Of a stretch of 5,762 nucleotides of DNA, positions 1 through 4,513 are shown in pieces (position 1 is the stretch's first letter; each line of letters starts with the position of its first letter). The stretch spans positions 1-5,762 of the forward strand of contig JAKFXJ010000241.1 in NCBI GenBank assembly GCA_021731425.1, in the 5' to 3' direction. Source of the stretch: Limnohabitans sp. Its GTDB lineage: Bacteria; Pseudomonadota; Gammaproteobacteria; Burkholderiales; Burkholderiaceae_C. The position numbers and the translations under genes are program-made. A model generated the notes under the pieces. The model did not search any database and was not told where the DNA came from. It saw only the letters and a list, made by a program, of their open reading frames with translations.

Positions 1-60
1 TGCTTGTGCCTGTACCCAGGCGTTGTCTGCTTCTTTGTCTGTGTCTATGTCTGTGTTCAT
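1..60 (-). CDS. N-terminal fragment of an unidentified gene, possibly ttcA
   Basis: An ATG on the minus strand (bases 58-60) opens a frame that stays open for 20 codons to the window edge. The encoded residues are rich in Asp, Asn and Gln and carry no recognisable motif. The start lies 5 bases past the stop of the FolX/FolB-family gene, and a GGTGA-like element lies a few bases upstream of it, so it is probably the next gene of the same operon. In related Burkholderiales I recall ttcA (tRNA 2-thiocytidine synthetase) following folB, and its N-terminus is variable there. That makes TtcA a plausible guess, but nothing diagnostic lies inside the window. It could also be another gene, or not be coding. 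Confidence 0.45.
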   Translation of the reverse strand, partial: MNTDIDTDKEADNAWVQAQA

Positions 61-65
61 GAGGT

Positions 66-437
66 TCACCACTGTCCGGTTTCCATGCGAATGGCCACTT
101 CGCAGTCTTCAAAAATTTCAAGTTTGGCAATCTTGACGCGCACGCCCAGCACGCCGGGCAACTGCATCAGGCGGTTCGAGACTTTGCCGATCAAAGTCTC
201 CAACAGGTTGATGTGCTCGGCGGTGCATTCATCGATGATGATTTTGCGCACTTTGCGGTAGTCCAGCACCGAGTGGATGTCGTCGTCGCTGGGCAGCAGG
301 GGCTGCGTGCCGAGGTTCAATTCAGCATCCACCTGAATCGGCTGGGGATCGGTTTTTTCGTGTTCCAGGATGCCCAAGTTCGCGTCAAAACGCAAACCGG
401 TCAGCTCCAGGGTTTGGTGTCCGGCAGGGGTTTTCAT
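66..437 (-). CDS. folB: Dihydroneopterin aldolase family protein, second copy (FolB or FolX type)
   Basis: A 123-residue protein of the FolB/FolX family, the tunnelling-fold pterin enzymes, which are about 120 residues and usually octameric and cytosolic. FolB cleaves 7,8-dihydroneopterin to 6-hydroxymethyl-dihydropterin and glycolaldehyde in folate synthesis. FolX epimerises dihydroneopterin triphosphate to the monapterin form. The expected active-site positions are visible: Glu27 in the N-terminal loop, Tyr60 in LDYRKV, Glu80 in NLLETL and Lys105 in KIAKLEIF. Lys105 is followed by Leu rather than the Pro usual in FolB. The DYRxV-KxII stretch and the KL pair resemble E. coli FolX as I remember it, so epimerase activity is possible. 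The ATG overlaps the stop of the upstream paralogue by 4 bases (ATGA), and no strong ribosome site is visible, which suggests translational coupling. The family call is firm; aldolase versus epimerase is not resolved. Confidence 0.88.
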   Translation of the reverse strand: MKTPAGHQTLELTGLRFDANLGILEHEKTDPQPIQVDAELNLGTQPLLPSDDDIHSVLDYRKVRKIIIDECTAEHINLLETLIGKVSNRLMQLPGVLGVRVKIAKLEIFEDCEVAIRMETGQW

Positions 438-829
438 GTCGGGCTTTTGATTTGAAAGATTTCAACCCCAACCGCTTCGCAGTCAGGGTACACATCGGGT
501 TTGCAGCTCGACAGGCGCACCGCATGCACCTGCGGGTGGGCGATCAGTTCGCGCATCAGGTCATCGCACAAAGTCTCTTGCAACACGATGTGGCCTTGGG
601 CTACACGTTTGGCGATCACTTCGCGGATGAAGTCGTAGTCCACCACCTCGGCCAGGTCGTCTTGTGTGGGGGTGGACGCGCTGTAGGGCACAAACAGTTC
701 CACATTGAAGACGATGCGCTGGGGGCCGAGTTTTTCAAAGTCGTGGGCGCCGATGCGCACGTCCACTGTGTGGTTGCGCAAAAACAGGCGGCGGCAGTTC
801 AGCGCCAAATCGGTCATCGGCTCGCTCAT
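434..829 (-). CDS. folB: Dihydroneopterin aldolase family protein, first copy (FolB-like)
   Basis: A 131-residue FolB-family protein, clearly diverged from the 123-residue paralogue that follows it. Visible family features are IGAHDFE with Glu32 in the N-terminal pterin-contacting region, Tyr65 in VVDYDFI, Glu85 in IVLQETL, and Lys110-Pro111 in SSCKPD, near the usual C-terminal catalytic lysine. All positions needed for aldolase chemistry therefore appear present, and the KP pair favours a canonical FolB. Expected reaction: 7,8-dihydroneopterin to 6-hydroxymethyl-7,8-dihydropterin plus glycolaldehyde, in cytosolic folate synthesis. The start at 829 is chosen because its ATG overlaps the stop of the reductase gene by 4 bases; Met5 is a possible alternative. 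It lies between a FolM-like reductase and a second FolB/FolX homologue, which supports a pterin role. It could still act on another pterin. Confidence 0.87.
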   Translation of the reverse strand: MSEPMTDLALNCRRLFLRNHTVDVRIGAHDFEKLGPQRIVFNVELFVPYSASTPTQDDLAEVVDYDFIREVIAKRVAQGHIVLQETLCDDLMRELIAHPQVHAVRLSSCKPDVYPDCEAVGVEIFQIKSPT

Positions 830-1599
830 GCGGGGTCTTTCGGTTCACCCAAAAACATCACATCCCGCGCCAAAGGCACCAGGTGTTGGCCGTTGTCCAC
901 ACACACCGTGGTGCCGGTGATGCAGGGGTTTTGCGCCAGGAACAGGCAAGTGGCCGCCACTTGCGCCGGGTCGATCGGCTCGCGCAGCAGGTTCACCCGG
1001 CTGTTGCGGTCGAAGTTCTCTTGCGTTTGTGGGCCGCTCAAAAACATCAGGCCCGGGGCCACGCCGCACACGCGCAAGGGGGCCAAGGCTTGCGCCTGCA
1101 AGGCCACTGCACGCTCCAGCGCCAGTTTGGAGACGGTGTACGAAAAATAATCTGGGTTCAGGTTGAACACCTTCTGGTCCAGGATGTGGACCACGCTGCG
1201 CTGGCCGGGCTTGGCCTCGGGCGCAGCCTGCTGGGCCATCAGCGAAGCCAGCAGCATGGGTGCGATCAGATTCACTTCGATTTGCTGGCGGGCTCCGGCC
1301 AAGTCCATGTCGCTGCCCTCGTCCGGCTCGAACAGCGAGGCGTTGTTCACCACGCAGTCGAGCGGGCCGGTGATTTGTGTGATGTGGGCCATCATGCGTT
1401 CGACTTCCGCGCTTTGTGCCAAGTCGGCCTGTACCAGTCGCACCGTTGCGCCCGTGGCCTGCAGTGATGCCTGAAGTGCCAAGGCGGCTGGGGCCGAGCG
1501 CTGGTAGTGGCACCACACCTGCCAGCCCGCTTGTGCAAAGGCCTGGCACAAGGTCGCGCCCAGACGCAAGGCGCCGCCAGTGATCAGTACGTGTTTCAA
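826..1599 (-). CDS. Short-chain dehydrogenase, pteridine reductase/FolM-like
   Basis: A 257-residue NADPH-type short-chain dehydrogenase if started at the TTG at 1597-1599. The Rossmann glycine motif TGGALRLG (residues 7-14) begins immediately after the start, and the NNAS motif is at 85-88. The catalytic pair is Tyr154 and Lys158 in YTVSK. Thirteen residues before the Tyr, where most of the family has Ser, there is Asp141. As I recall, this Asp and spacing are typical of pteridine reductase PTR1 and of E. coli FolM (dihydromonapterin reductase). The Arg in the glycine motif is also PTR1-like. Two FolB/FolX genes follow in the same operon, the next one overlapping by 4 bases, which supports reduction of a dihydropterin. 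The frame is open upstream: an ATG at 1669-1671 would add 24 residues unlike the family, and neither start has a good ribosome site. Fold and class are firm; the exact substrate is inferred. Confidence 0.85.
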   Translation of the reverse strand: MKHVLITGGALRLGATLCQAFAQAGWQVWCHYQRSAPAALALQASLQATGATVRLVQADLAQSAEVERMMAHITQITGPLDCVVNNASLFEPDEGSDMDLAGARQQIEVNLIAPMLLASLMAQQAAPEAKPGQRSVVHILDQKVFNLNPDYFSYTVSKLALERAVALQAQALAPLRVCGVAPGLMFLSGPQTQENFDRNSRVNLLREPIDPAQVAATCLFLAQNPCITGTTVCVDNGQHLVPLARDVMFLGEPKDPA

Positions 1600-1629
1600 A
1601 GAGATGCCGCAGGGAGATGGAAAGGTGCA

Positions 1630-1658
1630 ATTATCGGTGATGGACCTTGACCTTGTGG
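1630..1658 (-). promoter_or_regulatory. Possible promoter of the pterin operon
   Basis: On the minus strand GATAAT (bases 1630-1635) matches five of six bases of the sigma-70 -10 consensus. The position 17 bases upstream (1653-1658, CCACAA) is a poor -35. Transcription would begin near 1623, leaving a leader of about 24 bases before the TTG codon. This would exclude the upstream ATG at 1669-1671 and so favour the TTG start. Seen by eye only. No similarly good -10 was found for the divergent plus-strand gene in the 148-bp spacer. Confidence 0.3.
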
Positions 1659-1732
1659 TGCCCTTGTTCATGGGCCGCGTCAGGTGCGCACCTTCGGCCC
1701 GAGCGCTGTGCCCGCCCATGTGCAGAGGGACC

Positions 1733-1737
1733 AAGGA
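1733..1737 (+). promoter_or_regulatory. Ribosome binding site that fixes the MidA start
   Basis: AAGGA lies 10 bases before the GTG at 1748-1750. It is the only good Shine-Dalgarno sequence near the beginning of this reading frame, which stays open upstream to 1580. It supports GTG at 1748 as the true start, rather than the ATG at 1580, which would overlap the divergent reductase gene. Confidence 0.6.
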
Positions 1738-1747
1738 TAATCCAGGG

Positions 1748-2848
1748 GTGACCCAAGTTTCTCCACTTTCCTCCGAGTTGACCCTGCGAATCCACCAAGC
1801 CATCGCACAAGCGGGCGGCTGGATCGGTTTTGACCGTTTCATGGCCATGGCCTTGTACGAACCCGGCTTGGGTTATTACACCAACGCCCTGCAAAAATTC
1901 GGTGCCATGCCGTCCTCGGGCAGCGATTTTGTGACCGCGCCGGGCATGTCGCCGCTGTTTGGCCAAACCCTGGCGGTGCAGGTAAATGAGGCACTGGCGG
2001 CCACAGGCGCGGATGAAGTCTGGGAATTTGGCGCAGGCACCGGAGCCCTGGCCTTGCAATTGCTGGGCAGCCTGGGCGACGCGGTGGCGCGGTACACCAT
2101 CATTGACTTGTCGGGCACTTTGCGTGACCGACAGGCCGACACTTTGCTGCAACACGCGGGCAAAGTGCGATGGCTGGACAGCTGGCCCGAGGCCATCGAG
2201 GGTGTGGTGGTGGGCAATGAGGTGCTGGACGCCATGCCGGTGCAGCTGCTGCAGCGCACCCAGGGCATCTGGCACGAGCGTGGGGTGGTCAGCGCTGGTG
2301 AAGCATTCGCTTGGCAAGACCGGATCACCGATTGGCGTCCGCCCATCGAGATCGATGGTGAGCACGATTACTTGACCGAAATTCACCCCCAAGCCGAGGC
2401 TTTCGTCACCAGCCTGGCCGAGCGGCTGTTGGCCGGGCGGGGTGGAGCCGCGTTTTTCTTGGATTACGGTTTCCCCGAGGCCGAGTACTTTCACCCGCAG
2501 CGCCACATGGGCACCGTCATGTGCCACCAGCTGCACCAAGCCGACGACAACCCCTTGGTGGCGGTGGGCCAAAAAGACATCACCGCACACGTCAATTTCA
2601 CGGGTGTGGCCATGGCTGGGCAAAACGCCGGTTTGAATGTGCTGGGATATACCAGCCAAGCTTGGTTTTTGTTGAATCTGGGATTGGCCGAGCGCATGGC
2701 CGAGGCCAGCTTGGCTGAGCGCAGCCAGGCCCAGCGCCTGATCAACGAGCACGAAATGGGTGAGTTGTTCAAGGTGATCGGTTTTTCCACCTCCACCGAC
2801 TGGTCAGCCCAGGGCTTTGTCCGGGGCGACCGCTCTCATCGCCTTTAA
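1748..2848 (+). CDS. MidA/NDUFAF7-family SAM-dependent methyltransferase (COG1565)
   Basis: A 366-residue class I methyltransferase of the COG1565 family (Pfam Methyltransf_28), whose mitochondrial member NDUFAF7/MidA methylates an arginine of a complex I subunit during assembly. Visible motifs in order: FDRFMAMALYEPGLGYY (28-44), the family N-terminal signature; SDFVTAP (59-65); the SAM-binding loop EFGAGTGAL (93-101); GNEVLDAMPV (156-165); the beta-strand DYG (239-241); HMGTVMCH (253-260); and DITAHVNF (277-284). These match the family throughout and the length is normal. The GTG start is chosen for its AAGGA ribosome site and because family homology begins just after it. The bacterial target is not established; methylation of a respiratory-complex protein is inferred from the eukaryotic homologue. 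It is divergent from the pterin operon and followed after 17 bp by a DUF2905 gene. Confidence 0.92.
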   Translation: MTQVSPLSSELTLRIHQAIAQAGGWIGFDRFMAMALYEPGLGYYTNALQKFGAMPSSGSDFVTAPGMSPLFGQTLAVQVNEALAATGADEVWEFGAGTGALALQLLGSLGDAVARYTIIDLSGTLRDRQADTLLQHAGKVRWLDSWPEAIEGVVVGNEVLDAMPVQLLQRTQGIWHERGVVSAGEAFAWQDRITDWRPPIEIDGEHDYLTEIHPQAEAFVTSLAERLLAGRGGAAFFLDYGFPEAEYFHPQRHMGTVMCHQLHQADDNPLVAVGQKDITAHVNFTGVAMAGQNAGLNVLGYTSQAWFLLNLGLAERMAEASLAERSQAQRLINEHEMGELFKVIGFSTSTDWSAQGFVRGDRSHRL

Positions 2849-2853
2849 GCGGT

Positions 2854-2859
2854 AAAAGG
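2854..2859 (+). promoter_or_regulatory. Ribosome binding site of the DUF2905 gene
   Basis: AAAAGG lies 6 bases before the ATG at 2866, inside the 17-base gap after the methyltransferase stop. It is a good site, and it supports translation of this 64-codon frame. Confidence 0.6.
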
Positions 2860-2865
2860 CTGGTT

Positions 2866-3060
2866 ATGTTGCGTTGGCTCATCGTGGTGTTTTTGGCCCT
2901 GATCATTTTCAGTGGCCTGCAAAAATGGCTGCAAAAACTTGGTTTTGGCCGCCTGCCCGGGGATTTCCGTTTTCGCCTTTTTGGCCGTGAGTTCTTCATT
3001 CCCATCACCAGCACTTTGTTGCTGAGCATGGTGGCCGCAGCCATCGCACGCTGGGTCTGA
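2866..3060 (+). CDS. DUF2905 family small membrane protein
   Basis: A 64-residue protein with the layout of the DUF2905 family. It has a hydrophobic N-terminal helix (about 3-18), then a short polar segment with the hallmark GRLPGDF (28-34) and a basic/aromatic strand. The signature FIPITSTLLLS (44-54) leads into a second hydrophobic helix to about residue 62. Two inner-membrane helices joined by a short loop are predicted. The family's function is unknown. A good ribosome site and the 17-bp gap suggest co-transcription with the methyltransferase; whether they share a function cannot be told from the sequence. Confidence 0.87.
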   Translation: MLRWLIVVFLALIIFSGLQKWLQKLGFGRLPGDFRFRLFGREFFIPITSTLLLSMVAAAIARWV

Positions 3061-3151
3061 AGCTGGCCTCAAGGGCTTGTTAGCCGAACGTGTTACAGTG
3101 CGTCACGCCATTGGCGACTTATGCCCATCTCGCTCAATCTGAGCCGATAGC

Positions 3152-3171
3152 GCATCCCGGCAGAGGGATGC
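3152..3171. repeat. Perfect 7-bp inverted repeat, possible weak terminator
   Basis: GCATCCC and GGGATGC flank a 6-base loop (GGCAGA), about 90 bases after the DUF2905 stop. The stem is GC-rich, but only a broken T-rich stretch follows, so it is at best a weak intrinsic terminator or an mRNA-end stabilising hairpin. Confidence 0.35.
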
Positions 3172-3202
3172 CAGTCTTGTCCTCCACTGTGCACATCGCC
3201 CG

Positions 3203-3238
3203 CCATGCTTTTCCAAGCTGGGCCCAGACGATTTTTTT
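3203..3238 (+). terminator. Possible terminator of the methyltransferase/DUF2905 transcript
   Basis: A stem CCAtGCTT/AAGCTGG with one bulged T and a TTCC loop (3203-3221) is followed by a run of seven T at 3232-3238. The 10-base gap between stem and T-run is longer than in a standard intrinsic terminator. A competing GC palindrome CTGGGCCCAG (3218-3227) overlaps the right arm. Confidence 0.2.
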
Positions 3239-3299
3239 GCTTCCTTTTTGACGTACCTCTGCACGGTGCTGTTGTTGGGCAGGCCTTGCGGTCTGCGTA

Positions 3300-3357
3300 T
3301 GGGGGCGCTTTTTTGGCAGCAGGACATGCCAAGACCCGTGCCGCTGCACAGCCCCCA
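3300..3357 (+). other. Possible three-helix RNA structure upstream of the infA unit
   Basis: Three nested perfect inverted repeats fit a three-way junction. The closing stem TGGGGGC/GCCCCCA is 3300-3306 with 3351-3357. Inside are TTGGCA/TGCCAA (3313-3318 with 3327-3332, 8-base loop) and GTGC/GCAC (3338-3341 with 3346-3349, loop CGCT). A competing stem GCCC/GGGC (3351-3354 with 3361-3364) would disrupt the closing helix. The position, 43 bases before the next gene, fits a leader element. It matches no riboswitch I recognise, and chance pairing in GC-rich DNA remains likely. Confidence 0.2.
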
Positions 3358-3391
3358 AGAGGGCCGAAAAAAGCGGTTCGACCCCCTTCGT

Positions 3392-3397
3392 TAAAAT
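3392..3397 (+). promoter_or_regulatory. Possible -10 box touching the start of the small unknown gene
   Basis: TAAAAT matches five of six bases of the -10 consensus and stands out in GC-rich surroundings. No acceptable -35 lies 16-18 bases upstream. If used, transcription would begin near 3404, after the ATG at 3400, and the in-frame ATG at 3436 would have to be the start. Confidence 0.25.
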
Positions 3398-3399
3398 AC

Positions 3400-3651
3400 A
3401 TGACTATTTCATATTGTTCACACCAACCCATCTCCATGGGAAAATTCCGAATTCAGCCGTGCGTCAGGGCTTTGCCCAATGGCGCATTTGGCGCTCAAGT
3501 GTCCGTGGCCAGTGGCCGTGGCAGCGCCAGCACCGACCGTGTGATGCGGTTTGTGCCCGAATTTGCTACGCCTGCCGCTGCCAGCCAATACGCCCTCGAT
3601 GAAGGCTTGTTGTGGGTAGAGCGCCAGACGACCAAACCGATCCTGCTTTGA
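3400..3651 (+). CDS. Small protein of unknown function upstream of infA
   Basis: An 83-residue protein that I do not assign to a named family. The sequence looks like a real soluble protein. A short YxSHQPI-GKF opening is followed by alternating hydrophobic strands (GAFGAQVSVASGRG, residues 30-43), an STDRVMRFVPEF strand, and an AAASQYALDEGLLWV helix. That gives a small beta-beta-alpha layout with no membrane segment or signal peptide. I recall similar unnamed proteins in Comamonadaceae. The stop is 14 bases before the infA ATG, so the two are probably co-transcribed. The start is uncertain: the frame is open back to 3205, neither ATG 3400 nor ATG 3436 has a good ribosome site, and TAAAAT lies just before 3400. 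I prefer 3400 because the SHQPI-GKF stretch looks conserved. Confidence 0.7.
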   Translation: MTISYCSHQPISMGKFRIQPCVRALPNGAFGAQVSVASGRGSASTDRVMRFVPEFATPAAASQYALDEGLLWVERQTTKPILL

Positions 3652-3665
3652 GAAAGACGTTTTAA

Positions 3666-3926
3666 ATGGCTAAAGAAGAACTGATTGAACTGATGGGCGT
3701 GGTCAACGAGGTGTTGCCTGACACCCGTTTTCGCGTGACCCTGGACAACGGCCACCAACTGATTGCTTATTCGGCTGGCAAGATGCGCAAGAACCACATC
3801 CGCATTTTGGCGGGTGACCGTGTGACCCTTGAGCTCTCGCCTTATGACCTGAGCAAAGGCCGCATCAGCTTCCGTCACTTGGCTGGTCGTGCGCCCATGG
3901 CGCCTCGCCGCCCTCCCGCTCGCTAA
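3666..3926 (+). CDS. infA: Translation initiation factor IF-1, extended paralogue
   Basis: An 86-residue IF-1, a single OB-fold protein that binds the ribosomal A site in the 30S initiation complex with IF-2 and IF-3. Diagnostic stretches are MAKEELIEL at the N-terminus, [14 protein letters not shown] (17-30), [16 protein letters not shown] (38-53) and [13 protein letters not shown] (58-70). Standard IF-1 ends at about residue 72. Here a 14-residue tail of Pro, Arg and Ala follows (73-86). This tail is what I remember of the second infA copy in Burkholderiales; the standard 72-residue copy normally sits in the ribosomal protein operon with rpmJ, which is absent here. A weak GAGAAAG ribosome site lies about 9 bases before the ATG. 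The upstream unknown gene ends 14 bp away, so transcription is probably shared. Confidence 0.94.
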   Translation: MAKEELIELMGVVNEVLPDTRFRVTLDNGHQLIAYSAGKMRKNHIRILAGDRVTLELSPYDLSKGRISFRHLAGRAPMAPRRPPAR

Positions 3927-3963
3927 GCAATTTCGGCTCTTCGCCTTGACTTGAATCAGGGCG

Positions 3964-4004
3964 CTTGGGCCTTGAATCGTGCAGCATGGCCCCCAAGTGA
4001 TTTT
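3964..4004 (+). terminator. Possible terminator after infA
   Basis: CTTGGGCC (3964-3971) pairs with GGCCCCCAAG (3988-3997) as an 8-bp stem with a 2-base bulge and a 16-base loop, followed by TGATTTTC. It lies 37 bases after the infA stop and before trxC. The large loop and the short T-run make it a moderate candidate at best. The octamer CTTGAATC is repeated here (3950-3957 and 3971-3978). Confidence 0.35.
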
Positions 4005-4011
4005 CAAACAC

Positions 4012-4017
4012 AGGGGA
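4012..4017 (+). promoter_or_regulatory. Ribosome binding site of trxC
   Basis: AGGGGA ends 4 bases before the ATG at 4022. It supports this start, which also begins just ahead of the zinc-finger cysteines of the protein. Confidence 0.55.
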
Positions 4018-4021
4018 TGCC

Positions 4022-4468
4022 ATGACCGATTCAGCCAGCGCTTTGCACATTGTTTGTCCGCACTGCCACACCACCAACCGCGTGCGTGTGGCTGACCTGC
4101 ACAATGCACCCGATTGCGGACAGTGCCATTCACCTCTTTTTGACGGCCGCCCACTGGAGTTGGACGCTGCCAGTTTTGACAAGCACATCGGTCGCAACCA
4201 TGTCCCGGTGCTGGTCGATTTCTGGGCCCCTTGGTGTGGTCCTTGCCGGATGATGGCCCCGGCTTATGAGCAGGCCGCCGGGCTTTTGGCCCCCCAAGTG
4301 CGGGTGGCCAAACTCAACACCGAAGAAGCGCAGGCCATCGCTGCCCGCTTCAATATCCGCAGCATCCCCACACTCGCCTTGTTTGTTGGCGGCCAAGAAG
4401 TCGCCCGTCAGGCAGGTGCTTTCCGCACCGCGCAAGACATTGCCGATTGGACCCGCTCGCACCTCTGA
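4022..4468 (+). CDS. trxC: Thioredoxin 2 (TrxC), zinc-finger thioredoxin
   Basis: A 148-residue cytosolic thioredoxin of the TrxC type, which reduces protein disulfides at the expense of thioredoxin reductase and is often part of the oxidative stress response. The N-terminal zinc-binding module that separates TrxC from TrxA is present: Cys12-x-x-Cys15 (CPHC) and Cys32-x-x-Cys35 (CGQC). The thioredoxin fold follows, with active site WCGPC (71-75, redox cysteines 72 and 75) after VLVDFWAP and the cis-proline Pro116 in SIPT. Length is close to the roughly 140 residues of E. coli TrxC. It converges with cca, with 45 bp between the stops. Its own promoter may lie in the 95 bp after infA, but none is obvious, and read-through from infA is possible. 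Confidence 0.94.
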   Translation: MTDSASALHIVCPHCHTTNRVRVADLHNAPDCGQCHSPLFDGRPLELDAASFDKHIGRNHVPVLVDFWAPWCGPCRMMAPAYEQAAGLLAPQVRVAKLNTEEAQAIAARFNIRSIPTLALFVGGQEVARQAGAFRTAQDIADWTRSHL

Positions 4469-4513
4469 ACTTTCAACGGGTTTTGTTCTGGCCATCGCCC
4501 ACAGATTGGGCGC

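Larger units (their letters stand above)
3061..3399. other. Gene-poor spacer of 339 bp with several hairpins
   Basis: No convincing gene was seen here. Open frames cross it on both strands, but none has a ribosome site together with recognisable protein composition. It holds a 7-bp stem at 3152-3171. A 7-bp bulged stem CCAtGCTT/AAGCTGG (3203-3221, loop TTCC) is followed about 10 bases later by a run of seven T (3232-3238). A possible three-helix fold lies at 3300-3357. TTGACG at 3248-3253 resembles a -35 box but has no partner -10. The spacer must contain the end of the DUF2905 transcript and probably the promoter of the infA unit. Confidence 0.6.

Noticed and set aside
1631..2752. A 373-codon open frame on the minus strand opposite the methyltransferase
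   Set aside because: It lies wholly antisense to a gene with full family motifs, has no recognisable domain, and is expected in GC-rich DNA with strong codon bias.
3218..3238. CTGGGCCCAG palindrome followed by seven T as an intrinsic terminator
   Set aside because: The palindrome has no loop, so only three base pairs can form around a four-base loop. The neighbouring stem at 3203-3221 is a better, still weak, candidate.
3372..3388. A GGTTCGA motif resembling the T-arm of a tRNA or tmRNA
   Set aside because: The flanking stem has a mismatch, no acceptor stem, anticodon arm or CCA end is present, and no tmRNA 5' end lies upstream.
3205..3399. A 65-residue N-terminal extension of the small unknown protein
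   Set aside because: The composition (runs of Arg, Ala, Pro, Phe) is unlike the rest of the protein, no ribosome site precedes 3205, and the stretch overlaps the hairpins and the -10-like box.
3093..3437. Overlapping minus-strand open frames of 74-114 codons in the spacer
   Set aside because: Three frames compete in the same stretch, none has a ribosome site or family-like sequence, and the longest runs into the start of the plus-strand gene.
4497..4511. GCCCA/TGGGC hairpin between the converging trxC and cca genes as a shared terminator
   Set aside because: It is only five base pairs, has no T-run on either strand next to it, and ends almost at the cca stop codon.
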